In this document: in pieces, positions 23,783 to 34,400 of the stretch
How positions within the stretch are numbered: position 1 is the stretch's first letter
How the letters are laid out: every line of letters starts with the position of its first letter
Source: Plasmopara viticola
Lineage: Eukaryota; Oomycota; Peronosporomycetes; Peronosporales; Peronosporaceae
Reading direction: 5' to 3'
Length of the DNA: 64,000 nucleotides
Assembly (NCBI GenBank): GCA_001695595.3
Contig: MBPM02000044.1
Coordinates: forward strand, 62,001-126,000
Program-made: the position numbers and the translations under genes
The notes under the pieces: model-generated
Databases searched by the model: none
The model's input: only the letters and a program-made list of their open reading frames with translations
What the model was told of the DNA's origin: nothing

Positions 23783-26065
23783 TTAGATCATCCACATCAT
23801 CATGCCATCTGGCGAAAGCGCCGTGTCTCCCATGGAGAAATCGGGCAACGTGTTATTTGGTACTTCGCCAATCACGCGATTGCTTGTAAATTGCGAGTCG
23901 TTGATACAGATAAAAGCAAGACGTTTCATATTGTCAATACCGAGCTTGTTGCGGCGGCGAGACTGCGTCAATGTGCTCTTACAAAGCGCCTTTTCAGACG
24001 CCACACTACTCGGTGCCAGCGAAAATAGCGCGAGCGCCAGGGACCTGAGATTTGGCCAATCGTCTGCATCCGTCTGCCAGAATTGCAACGGCGTGCGGTT
24101 GCCTTTTTCCAGCATTTCCCACTTGTATGTGCGGTTGTTGCGCTGATTTTTTGCGTACAAGACATAATCTGTGTACTCTTCAGTCATGAAGCGTCTTCGA
24201 TCTTCATTGATTCCCATGTCCTGGTCCGTTTCGGGAAAATTAAAAATTAGCTCTTCAATCTGTTCACGATAATCCCTTGTCATGGATTTTCCTATGTACC
24301 GTGGATCCAGTAAAAAGGCCAAACCATGAGCTTCACTCAGGACGTACTGCCAGCGTTCTGTGACGACCTTTTTTATGTATTCCAACTCAACTGTTGTGAG
24401 ACCGAAAACTGCATCAAAGTCTGTGAGTAAGTGCTTTGATTCAAAGTAAACTTCAGAAATTGGCGCTTGATCGTCTTTAAATTTGTACAAGATCAATTCG
24501 ATCGGCGTCAGTATTGTAATGGCCTTTTCTAACGTTAATTTCCAATTGAGGCTCAGCACAAAATTTTTAATATTCGTTCGAATTGCACACTGATTTGCCG
24601 GTGACCCGGGCCCGAGAAAGTCTGGATCACTCACAATCGATTGCAGTACTTCTTCAGACTGCATCAATACACGAAATCGTGCTGCCAGCGTACCCCACGA
24701 CATGGTCGGCGAAGCGTTAGCAAAGTCTTTCATTGTATGCAGCAATTGCGAGTCGAGGATTTTGTACTTTGGCGCATACTGATAGCTACCAAAGAACGAC
24801 ATCAGTTCGTTGCAATTAGTAGTCAGCTCAACCAAATCCTGAAACGGAAAATCAATCGGAAGTTGTGGTGTCGATCGTCTCGGATCATTGTCTAGTGTCT
24901 CTGTTGGTCCGAAAATGTCCATTATTACCAAATGCAGTGCATGGCAGATACAACCGTAAAAAAACTTGGTTGGGTACTCGGCCTTAAGCATATCCCACGC
25001 TCGAGAGTGGTACTCGGTGCTACCTGTCACAACTCCACTCATATTGTTCACAATCGGCTGCATCATTCGCTTAATATCTTGAGCAATTAAGATGGAATTG
25101 TACTGCGACTCGGTCCCTACAGCTTTTTCCGATTCCAGAAAAAAAAGCTTGTTATTTTTTACGGCCATGTACGTAACAAATGCTTCATTCGAATTAAGCG
25201 TATGATACAGATTCCAATTTGACCACGCATCTCGTTTCAAACAAACTCGAGCGAGACTCGTCGATAGAGTCCCCCACACTTGTTTGTGCATCTTTTCATA
25301 GCATCGACTCATCAAATCCGTCTCAAGTTTCTTCTTATCGTAAAGCTTCACATTCGGGCGTAATAACGCCACAGCTCTGGCCAGATGAGACTCTTCAATA
25401 TCCTCAAAAGCCATTCCAGTGACAAACACGTGCATGGCCAATTCCTCTTCAAAGCGCTCATTCTGAGTCTTGGACAATGGTCCATTCTTGATTTTCTTAT
25501 CCTTCGATGCAACTTTTTTTGTATTGTCTTTTAACGTCATTGTCATAGACGTGGGATCCATTAAACTCTCGGACATGCTTTGTTGCATTGCAATTTGATT
25601 CATCACTTGCGCGTGGTGTGCTGCTGCTTGGTCCAATGCACTTCCTAGAGTTCCTGTGGCTTGAAGTTGCACATCTAATTGAGCTTGAACTTGAGACTGT
25701 TGACCCGCACTTCGATCGGTTTTCGGTCGTTTTGACGCAGGACTTTTTGCCATGACTTTTTGATTGTACAATGGCAAATGGTCGGAAAATTGATTCATAA
25801 AGGCAAATTGGTGCTGCATCTCTTGAAAGCGGCCACATTTTTTGAGATGGCGAATTGCTTGCTCGGATTTCTTGTAGTATGCCACAGACATTTTGCAGTG
25901 CTTGCAAGTCGCCGAATTGCGGCGTTGTGGGTTTGGCTCGTCGGTCAGTAGTTGCCAAATGAGACTCGGTGTACGTCCAGGTTTCTTCTTCTTCCCCACA
26001 GGTGGACTCGGCATACCATCGGGTCCAATGGGCAACATGCTACCCAGTGGCGGTGGGGAAGTCAT
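23783..26065 (-). CDS. BED zinc-finger / hAT-transposase-like protein, probably catalytically dead
   Basis: A single intronless frame of 760 codons from ATG 26065-26063 (a GTG-opened extension reaches 26155). About residues 31-76 form a BED-type C2HC DNA-binding finger: CKHCK, an aromatic spacer YYKKSEQ, then HLKKC. The middle is a DUF659/RNase-H-like transposase core. It has the first catalytic-type Asp in LKRDAWSNWN and the CICHALHLVIMDI motif. The second expected Asp, in the VTDN-like position, reads VVTGSTEYHSRAW. The C-terminus is a clear hAT dimerisation domain: PNLRSLALALFSLAPSSVASEKALC, then RRRNKLGIDNMKRLAF. A full-length frame with a damaged active site suggests either a recently inactivated element or a host gene made from a transposase. 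I saw no terminal inverted repeats. It is divergent from the EF-hand gene. Confidence 0.8.
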   Translation of the reverse strand: MTSPPPLGSMLPIGPDGMPSPPVGKKKKPGRTPSLIWQLLTDEPNPQRRNSATCKHCKMSVAYYKKSEQAIRHLKKCGRFQEMQHQFAFMNQFSDHLPLYNQKVMAKSPASKRPKTDRSAGQQSQVQAQLDVQLQATGTLGSALDQAAAHHAQVMNQIAMQQSMSESLMDPTSMTMTLKDNTKKVASKDKKIKNGPLSKTQNERFEEELAMHVFVTGMAFEDIEESHLARAVALLRPNVKLYDKKKLETDLMSRCYEKMHKQVWGTLSTSLARVCLKRDAWSNWNLYHTLNSNEAFVTYMAVKNNKLFFLESEKAVGTESQYNSILIAQDIKRMMQPIVNNMSGVVTGSTEYHSRAWDMLKAEYPTKFFYGCICHALHLVIMDIFGPTETLDNDPRRSTPQLPIDFPFQDLVELTTNCNELMSFFGSYQYAPKYKILDSQLLHTMKDFANASPTMSWGTLAARFRVLMQSEEVLQSIVSDPDFLGPGSPANQCAIRTNIKNFVLSLNWKLTLEKAITILTPIELILYKFKDDQAPISEVYFESKHLLTDFDAVFGLTTVELEYIKKVVTERWQYVLSEAHGLAFLLDPRYIGKSMTRDYREQIEELIFNFPETDQDMGINEDRRRFMTEEYTDYVLYAKNQRNNRTYKWEMLEKGNRTPLQFWQTDADDWPNLRSLALALFSLAPSSVASEKALCKSTLTQSRRRNKLGIDNMKRLAFICINDSQFTSNRVIGEVPNNTLPDFSMGDTALSPDGMMMWMI

Positions 26066-26542
26066 TGTCAAAAGGCAAGTTGAAGTGCTAAGCACGCCAC
26101 GAAGGTTTTTCTTCCCCCCTAAAGGTTTATTGCCAAGAAACACTGGTTCCCCCACGTGACAAATCTTGTCACATTCGTACGCCCTTCACACAACATTCAC
26201 TCAGGCCGACAAATTTAAGCTTGGCAAAAATTGTAACATTTTTGTGTGACTCAAATGTTTTTCGCACGATTTCTTCATGGATCGCATGCGACCACTGCTT
26301 CCACTGCGCGTTCACATGCGCTGTGTACGCTGTGACGCCTGTAGCACCATTCCTTCTCGAAGGAGATGGCCACCTTTACCATTTGTCATTCGAGCGATGG
26401 TGCTATTTATTCTGCTATGCTCGGGAAATACTAACGCTAAGGACGTCGTCACGCCACGTACGGTATATATGTATACATTTCTTAATATTGGTGTTGTCAA
26501 TCGTCTGATGTTTTTTTGATATGCTCAGATTCAAGCAGTATA
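26066..26542. promoter_or_regulatory. Shared divergent intergenic region of the hAT-like and EF-hand/SAM genes
   Basis: About 477 bp separate two divergent start codons (26065 minus, 26543 plus), so both promoters must lie here unless there are untranslated upstream exons. Short frames in this stretch look like chance. I could not identify a convincing oomycete initiator or TATA box; the region is inferred from gene order only. Confidence 0.4.
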
Positions 26543-28417
26543 ATGGAGGAAGCGGTGACGACAGCTGAAACTAGTGACGATGTTAAGGATGCGTGCAGAA
26601 AGCCCAATAAGTGCAACAAAACCCACCAAGAACCTGAAGTTGGTACGTGAGTGACTGTCGATAACTCTCGTATTGTATTCTGTCACCAATTATAAGCTAA
26701 ATTTTAGTGGCTTCTCCTGCGTTCTTGTGTTGCTTAAGTGCTTACATTTGTGCTTGCGACGGAAACTGCAGAGAGTTTACTAGCGGACTTTGACCGCGAT
26801 GGACGCGTGGGACACCGCGAGATTCAGGAAATCAAAGACAAGCTACACCACTTGCTGGATACTGACGACAGTGGCGGCTTAGATCTTTCGGAGCTCAAAA
26901 TAAGGGCACAGACGGATCAAGACGTAGACACTGCACTTAAAAAATTGGACAGTGACCACGATGCCGTCATTTCGTGGAAAGAGTTGGATGAACGATGGGA
27001 GAGCGTGGGCGCTGAGATGACAGTAGCTGAAGTGGCCGATTGGGTCGCGTATGCTGTGCAACTACCCCAGTATAGTGACGTATTTCGAGCCAATTCAATC
27101 TCCGGCTATACGTTTCCCTTACTGATGGCAAACGATGGCGTGAGATTAGAGGAAATTGGCGTTCAGAGTGAATTGCATCGTCGTCAATTGGCCATGTTTC
27201 TACAAATGAAGTATCTTGGGATGGGCCGCAAACCTGCGGCCGTTGTGTCGAGTACTTGCACGGCAGAAGGCTCGACGGCGCAGGATAAAAAGCTACTGCA
27301 AATTGCGTGGGTGCCCGCTGAGAAGACACCACAACGCTATCAACTTCAACGTCGCAATCCCGGTGAGTCAACATGGGTTTCGGTGTATACTGGAGCAGAC
27401 ACAGAGTTTCTTGACGTCGTGGGACCTCGTGAACATGTGATCTACCGTCTTACGACCTGGAATTCGTATGGACGAAGCCCGCGTACATTTGTGCGTTGTG
27501 AAGACGCTTTGGCCAGCGCTTCGACGCTGCCATCTGCACAACCTTCGCCACTATTGTCAAGCTCAAGAATTTCACGATTATCACGCTCGCAATCTTCTCA
27601 AAATAGTAAGAAAGCGGATATATATGCGGACGCGGACTCTAATATTAAAGATGACATTAACGATGACGATGAGGACAAAAGACTTGGTGTATGGGGTCTA
27701 CTTAAGATTTACTTTTGGTGGCTGGATGATGCAATCGTCCTTCTCGTTGTGGTGATGTTGCCGATTCGAGGAATCATTTACGGAGATGCTGACTCGCTGC
27801 TTCGACTCTTGCGCCGCTTGCCCCCGAACATGCCTTCGCGCGTGACGGTCGAGGTGGAGCCTAGCAAGACAACCGTGGAAAGTGCCGCTGCTCGTGTATC
27901 GTGGGAAAAACCCGTGGATAATGGGGTACCCATCGTGTGCTATACGGTGCGTTTGACGCGCACTAAGACGGAAGAGATCAAGTGGATTAAACTGCTGGCT
28001 GTACCACTACCGACTACGGTGATTGTGGACAAATTGCATCATGGAGAGACGTACAAATTTGTCGTGCAGGCTACAAATCAGTTTGGCTTAGTGACAAGTT
28101 CCAGTCGATCTACATATATGGTGCCAGTTCCAGAACTTAAGGGCAAGCTCCGACCGCGGCATCCTCCAGCTAAAACGCGCGCACTACGCAACCATTGCCA
28201 CGTATGTTATGATCCCAAGCACAAGAAGAAAGTGCCATTCACTGCTACACTGGACCGACGTATTTTGCACTACTGCTGTCTCTGTGACCGTGAGTTTTGT
28301 CACTACCACAAAGGAGAAGTGTATCATACAAAAGCGCTGAGCTGTCCGATTGTGGACGGTCGTTGCATCTGCGTTACCTGTAAAGAAAACCGTCTACGCC
28401 GTACTGTTACTAACTAA
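26543..28417 (+). CDS. EF-hand / SAM / fibronectin-III membrane protein with Cys-rich C-terminus
   Basis: Exon 1 (26543-26642, starting MEEAVTTAETSDD) is joined by a GT...AG intron (26643-26771) to exon 2 in matching phase, giving EPEVESLLADFDRDGR; the product is about 581 residues. Domains in order: three EF-hand-like calcium loops (DFDRDGRVGHRE, DTDDSGGLDLSE, DSDHDAVISWKE; about residues 38-105), a SAM domain (about 115-182) and a fibronectin-III-like repeat (about 192-282). A low-complexity Ser/Asp linker follows, then one hydrophobic segment near 340-362 (DDAIVLLVVVMLPIRGIIYG). A second FN3 domain (about 390-492; VSWEKPVDNGVPIVCYTV) and a Cys/His-rich zinc-binding-like tail complete it (HCHVC, CCLCDREFCHYH, CICVTC; 517-575). 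The parts suggest a calcium-responsive membrane adaptor; no named family has this exact order to my knowledge, and the function is unknown. The 129-bp intron is longer than others here. Confidence 0.75.
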
Positions 28418-28660
28418 AATGTACTAGGTCTTATCGAGGAAAGGCCAATATCAATACAACTATATAGATTATGATTTACTTTTTCCCACTGATTTCTATA
28501 TACCGATTACTCTTTTGTATCGATTCACTTAATTAATTTATTGGTTTGACAATTTCAGTAGCGCCAAAACTGTGCCTAGTTGTTAATTATACGCAATATA
28601 ATCCACTTAAGGTTATAAAAACTACACGTAATTGAATATGAAGAAACATTCTCACCAAAA

Positions 28661-29635
28661 TTACACACCTATGTACTTAAAGTAAATGAGACCAGAAGAC
28701 ATTAAAAACATACCACCTAATGCGCCAGCCGATACGAGGTACGTCCGACCGTTAGCGTACATGTACGCAGTGGGGATAATCTCTTTCATACTGATCCCGG
28801 ACAGCATTCCGGCACACAGTCCGTAGAGTATGCCCTGTGCTACATCATTAACGTCCATACCTATTGACGCGAACGCTAGGAGGCCACCAATGTGTTGTGC
28901 GAGGGCTGACAAGACACACCAAAGTAAGGCACGACACGTGCTGCCCGTCGCAAAGTAAATTGGAGCAGCAACTGCAATGCCCTCTGCAATATTGTGTAAG
29001 GCGACGCCAATCGCAAGCGACAGACCGATCCATGTGTGCTCGGAGGAAGCCACGAAAGTAGCTATGCCTTCGGGAATGTTGTGAATACCGACAGCAATGG
29101 CACTTAGAATGCCCATACGTTGCAGCTTCTCTTTCGCAGCTCCATCCATTTTGACAAACACATCACTGTCCTCGTTCTGGGTGAATTCTGCAGGTGACTT
29201 AAGGTCATACGAGCCTTCTTCAAAAGATCCTGGCTGCATTCGAGCCGCGCCATTCGTATTTTGGCCAGGGGTGAGCTTTTGAACAATAAAGTCGACAAGG
29301 TAGCTGATGAAAATTCCACAACCAAAACATCCGTTGGCTACCAGCCACGCGTTGCCGAGATTGTTGCTGTCTTTACTCAATTCTTCTGCATTATCTGAAT
29401 TCCCGAAAGTTCTGTAAAATTTATGAAACGAGTTCATGAATAGCACCACGAGTGCCTGGAATATTGTGACTCCACCGGAGGCACTCAGGAGAACGGCCAT
29501 AAACTTGGGATTGGCGAGTTGTAATAGTTTGTTGCTAAAGATGACACAGCCACCTAAAACAGTAGCTAGTGCGGCCAGTGCGTTGAGTCCGAAAGCCGAA
29601 GCCGAATCAAGCGTTTTGTCATCTTCGATCAACAT
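28661..29635 (-). CDS. ZIP-family (SLC39) zinc/metal transporter
   Basis: ZIP proteins move Zn2+, and often Fe2+ or Mn2+, into the cytosol from outside or from organelles. This intronless frame encodes 324 residues from ATG 29635-29633; the open frame extends six codons further to a TTG. It has about eight hydrophobic segments. The two metal-site signatures are HNIPEG at about residue 185 and HNIAEG at about 214, the TM4 and TM5 motifs of the family. A hydrophilic loop rich in Asp, Glu and Ser, and poor in His, lies between TM3 and TM4 (about 120-170). This resembles the ZupT/GufA-like group more than the His-rich plasma-membrane ZIPs, so an intracellular compartment is possible. Retrotransposon insertions begin about 265 bp upstream of its start. 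Confidence 0.92.
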   Translation of the reverse strand: MLIEDDKTLDSASAFGLNALAALATVLGGCVIFSNKLLQLANPKFMAVLLSASGGVTIFQALVVLFMNSFHKFYRTFGNSDNAEELSKDSNNLGNAWLVANGCFGCGIFISYLVDFIVQKLTPGQNTNGAARMQPGSFEEGSYDLKSPAEFTQNEDSDVFVKMDGAAKEKLQRMGILSAIAVGIHNIPEGIATFVASSEHTWIGLSLAIGVALHNIAEGIAVAAPIYFATGSTCRALLWCVLSALAQHIGGLLAFASIGMDVNDVAQGILYGLCAGMLSGISMKEIIPTAYMYANGRTYLVSAGALGGMFLMSSGLIYFKYIGV

Positions 29636-29899
29636 GTCAACGAATGCGAGCAAAGGGAGTCGAGTTGAATACTGGTGGACAGTTTCCTTTGCAAGCTATC
29701 CTACCTGGCACGAATTCGATGGTAATTCAGAAGGCCTCGACTTTTTGGGTCTGGACAGTCGAGGACTGAACACAGGTGCACTTAAAGTCCCGTAAACCAC
29801 ACTTTGAACGGAGTAACTTAGGAAGAGTTGAACGCTGATATTTGCCTAAGATTTTGTGTCAAATTCCAAAGATTTGCTATCATATCCCAAAATACTTTT

Positions 29900-30210
29900 T
29901 CGGAAAAGGTTGGGGTGACGCCCTCCTTCCAAGCGCGAAGGCTAAATGCTCGCGCGCTTCGGGCAGGTGCTCTCGGGCATCTGCAGGTCTCTAACGAGTC
30001 TCACCCTCGACTAGGGCGCCACCTGGGCTCTTACCAAGTCAGAACTACACAAAATAATGGAAGACCCTCACGGCCTCGGTGCTGGCTGCACTGCCCGCCG
30101 AACGAGACCCGACGTATGCGGACACCACTCTATGCCGTGGACTAGCCATAGAACCTAGCACGTGCATAACTTGGCAACGCGATAACGTAATACAATACAA
30201 TACAATACAA
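29900..30210 (+). mobile_element. LINE-derived miniature element, copy 2 (311 bp)
   Basis: Same structure as the copy at 23291: leader, short reverse-transcriptase-derived piece and 3' end with a tail of four TACAA units. Flanks TCCCAAAATACTTTT (29885-29899) and TCCCACAATACTTTT (30211-30225) form a 15-bp target-site duplication with one mismatch. It has an extra deletion of about 16 bp in the leader (CCCTCGACTAGGGCG) compared with the other copies. It sits in the upstream region of the ZIP gene, in opposite orientation, 57 bp before the target duplication of the longer LINE. Confidence 0.87.
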
Positions 30211-30280
30211 TCCCACAATACTTTTGTGGTTGGCTTGATAAAAGAAGCCTTAAGAGATTTGACACCCACCTACATCGCAT

Positions 30281-31430
30281 TTTCGGAAAAGGTTGGGGTG
30301 ACGCCCTCCTTCCAAGCGCGGGGGCTTAATGCTCGCGCGCTTCGGGCAGGTGCTCTCGGGCATCTGCAGGCCTCTAACGAGTCTCACCCTCGACGCGACG
30401 GTCTCCAGCACCAGGCCAAACCCCCTTCCACGCCCTTAACCGCGCCAACCGCATCCGGATTGGCTCCTTTAATGTGAATTCTCTAGGTTCGAAGCGCAAG
30501 AAGCACGAAACACTCCCCGAAGATCTCCGGCGCTACCGTGTCGATATCCTTGGCCTCCGAGAAACCAAGATCTACGATAGAGGTGAGCACCGCATTGATG
30601 ACTTCCTTCTAACCCTGAAAAAAAAAAAAAAAAAGCCAAGACCGAAGTCACCGAAATCCGCCGCCACTGCAACCCGTCGGGCGCCACTCGACACGCCCGA
30701 TCCCGAGAAGAAACCTGGCACCACACTGTGAAGCTCGGAACACTCCTCGGCGATATTAAAGATCTATCCCGACGCAAGTCCCTGGCCACCCTCGCGCTCC
30801 ACCGCCTCTGGTCCGTCTGGCTCCGCCCCACGTTCATCTCACCCAGGACACGCATTCGATTGTACAACACCTACGTTCTACCGATTCTGCTGTACAACTG
30901 GGCTCTTACCAAGTCAGAGCTCCACGGCCTCGAGAGTTTCCATCGCCGCCAGCTTCGCTACGCTCTTGGCTATCGCTACCCCCGACCCATTTCGAATGCA
31001 AGACTCTACGACCTCTGTGATGAGCGGCCGCTGAGACTACGACTGACACAAGCTCGCTGGCGCCTGTTTGGCCATGTACTTCGCCGCTATCCCGACATTC
31101 CAGCTAACCTCCAGATGCGTGCCTACTTCTTCTCCACCGCAGCAAAATGGCGCGGACGTCCCCGCACCACGCTCCCCTCGACACTCGATCACAACCTTGT
31201 TTCCCGTGGCTCCGGCTTTCGACACCGGATAGCACAAGACCTCGAAGTGGTACGTACCCTTGCACAAGACCGAAAGAAATGGAAGACCCATACGACCTCG
31301 GTGCTGGATGCACTGCCCGCCGAACGAGACTCGACGTATGCGGACACCACTCTATGCCGTGGACTAGCCAGACTGAGCCTAGCACGTGCATACCTTGGCA
31401 ACGCGATAACGTGATACATTACATTACATT
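30281..31430 (+). mobile_element. Internally deleted non-LTR (LINE) retrotransposon
   Basis: A 1,150-bp insertion flanked by the exact 13-bp duplication ACCTACATCGCAT (30268-30280 and 31431-31443). It starts with the same leader as the miniature copies. From about 30450 it encodes the beginning of an APE-type endonuclease (RIRIGSFNVNSLGSKRKK, then VDILGLRETK). A run of 17 A residues near 30619 marks the break. The remaining frame (30728-31414, about 228 codons) is the C-terminal part of a LINE reverse-transcriptase polyprotein (YVLPILLYNWALTKSELHGL, LRLTQARWRLFGHVLRR, RGRPRTTL). It ends in TACAT repeats. The catalytic core of the reverse transcriptase and most of the endonuclease are missing, so it cannot move by itself. 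The exact duplication suggests recent insertion. Confidence 0.88.
30728..31414 (+). pseudogene. LINE reverse-transcriptase C-terminal fragment
   Basis: An open frame of about 228 codons covering the post-catalytic region of a jockey/CR1-like LINE polyprotein. It carries the YNTYVLPILLYN motif that follows the palm/thumb in many LINEs and the LFGHVLRR and GRPRTTL motifs near the end. The catalytic YxDD motif is absent because the upstream part is deleted. The reading frame has no internal stops, consistent with a young copy. The last codons run into the pentanucleotide tail. Confidence 0.8.
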
Positions 31431-31443
31431 ACCTACATCGCAT

Positions 31444-34400
31444 ATGATAATTAAATAAGAGTCCAAGCCCATTTTTACTGTAATAACTAAATCGGTTTTA
31501 ACTGCGATCTATTTATTGCACAGTTTGACAGTGAACACCATCAAATATCTTCCTGCGTGCCTTTTTTGTGCAGAGCGCCGTGTGACCCCGTCACACCTGA
31601 TAGCATAGAAAATCTATGGAAACTGTCGATCTGGACCCTCGCAAAGGTACTAGGATGGAAATGACCCAGTTCCCACAACTACGGGTCGCGCAGTTTGCTA
31701 AGACTTGGTGGTTTGTGTAAGCCTCGAGAGGCGACTGCGTTTGCAACCCTGCTGCCAACCACTTGGCACGCGTCGAGGCGTTTAAACTCAAAGGATAAAG
31801 CTTATACTCTTTAGCTTAATTAGCACAAACTTTGGTAGCTTCAGCGATAACGTTCACTGTCGGGCCCGAGTCAGAAAAACTCAGGTCGTCACCTTAGTAA
31901 AATATTTTTTTTTTAATTTTGTTCACTGAATGTGGGATATTGGTTTGGTAAATGATGTGGCTTCACTTAAATGTGCATTGCGTTCGCAATTTGTTATGGA
32001 CTAAGAATCGAGCATCCACCCCTGACCCCAGTATATTGTGTCCTCGAAACACATGGAGGAGCAAAGGAGAGCTACGTTTCTTCGGGTAAGCTATGACTAA
32101 TACCAGTTTGTACGCTCTCTTTTTTGCAGCTAAGGTCGGCTTGAGCTTATCGTATATTTGTATAGAAAACCTCTTTTGATCAGACACCACTTCTTAAAGG
32201 AGTCAAAGTGACTGTGGTCATGTGCAATCTAAGGATAGACCCTCTTCGCGCTCAACTCTTGCGAGTGCAGGTAGCAGCGATAAAAATAGCGATTCGAATT
32301 GCACTCTCGTGCGTAGCAGGATTTAATGAGTATTTCACCCTTTTTAAGTATACGTCTCCTTTGAAGGTAACCTAGGCAGTAACACGCTAAAAATAAGCAT
32401 GCTGTGGATAGCACAAATTCATCGGTGGGTACTATAATGTCACCAAGGGTGGGTATCATGAATCCGCAAAACAACGACGAAGTTACAATATTAAATGGAT
32501 TCCTGAAATTCATAAGTAAGCCTGGCTGAAGAATAGATCGTATTCACAAGGACGACAGACAGCGTAATTGTGCTTCGCGTCACGGCAAGTACATTTCGAC
32601 TGGAGGCATATTGGGGTTGCCGAACCTAGAGTAGTTGAAGGCTACTGATAATGTAGCCAAATTAAAAGCTGAAGTTATTGTGGTGATGTGAAGTTCCTAA
32701 ATCTATTAACCTCTGTCCACGAAGTCAATGTACTCTTCTTTTTAGACGAAGATATTTTGGCTCTATCTTCTATGCAGCGTGTGTAGCGTGTTGTTTCGAA
32801 GGCCTAAGGAATCCTAAGTTGGCTCAAATAATTCGTTGGGTGTTGCTTTAAAAAGACCCGAAATGATCTTCTTAAATGGAATCCGCAGATGAAGTGTCCA
32901 GAGATCAATCAGTTTTACCACTAGATACAGGAGTGAAGATTATTTTGTGATAGCTCATTTACGCACGCAATGTGGACTCATTGATTGGCATTTTGCCGAA
33001 AGAACGAAAATGAGATGGTACGGGAGTCAAGATTTTCGCAACAAACACAATTTTCTGTGTCCATAAGCTATACAAAAAGTACTTATAAACTCGAATCAAG
33101 CGTTTGAGTTCGTATTTACTTTAAGTTATCTGCACAAATACGCATGACAAGAAACGACTTTCCACTTAGCAATATGTCCTAGTGTACGTTGTATACTGCA
33201 TCATATTTAGCAGATTGCTATTATCAAATCCGAAATTAGGCCTTCTCGGCATGTTTTGGTTCGACACAAAAAATGCCAGACGCCTCTGCGACATGAACAA
33301 ATCTGATCACATAAGTGTTGTTAGCCTATCACCCAAACATCTCTCGACGATATACTATATATGGCCTCTCTGAGACAAATCTGTCAGTTTCTGAGGCCAA
33401 TTCAGACCACTTAAGACAGTCATGAGCTCGTGATAATCAAAATACGTGTATGTCAATTTCGATGATTGTGTCTTTGCGGCAAAAGAGATTCGAGTCTTCG
33501 GGTGATTAGTTTGCAGCCAGGAGTTCATCAAGCAAGCCTTAAAATGAAATAAGCCGCTTCATTACTTACCTTACGTTTTTAATCTTAGAAAGTGATAAGA
33601 CCTAATCAACTAGTTACACAGGTCAATGGTGGCTATGGGGGTGTTGGAGAACCCTCTGAACATTAATATGCAAAGAAGATGTCCGATCTATAAAAAGAAG
33701 ACATTGAGTGGTGTTGAAAAAGATAGCATAAGTCTCCTTATAAAAAAGGCCTTCAGCCGGCTTTGTCTGACTTTATAGGACATTACAAAGCCGTTAATCG
33801 CTACGTATTAAGGTAAACCATCCTTACTCTTATTTTGGCTTTGCCGGACAAGACATAGCCGAAAAGCGTGAATTGCAGGGCTTCCGACATTGCCATCAGC
33901 TGCGTATTACTACATATAAGGGAGGACGGTATGAGCAAAACATCTCATTAGTCCCGGCAGCGTGGGCTGCTAAGCGGAGCCCGACAAGGCATACCTTGCT
34001 ATTTAGCACGCACTGGTGAAGGTCCCTCTTCACCTTTAAGGACCTAAGCCATTTGTAGACTTTTCAGGACCTAGATTTCGCTTGCGGATTGCAAGCTTGT
34101 CCCGACGAATGGCAAGATAGTTAAAATTCTTCCTGCTTTCACATTAGGCAATAAATTGGCAAAATTAGGTGCTCACCTTCGCGTTTTTGTGCAGGTCAAA
34201 CTATGGGTTGGTCGATATGAACATAGATATAAGCTTTATAATGAATGAAGTCTGAAGCCTTTTTTAGCTCTAAATGTAACTTTTATCGCGTTCAAAGACG
34301 CCAAAGTAGAATGATTAATCCCTCAACAGCGCTCCGCAATTTTATCGCAATAATTAAGCAGACGAAGTCTCCCACTATAGAATAAATTTGAATCAAATTA

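Noticed and set aside
26277..26519. 80-codon frame upstream of the EF-hand gene as an upstream exon
   Set aside because: It has no suitable splice donor in phase with 26543 and ends before the first plausible ATG; probably promoter or leader DNA.
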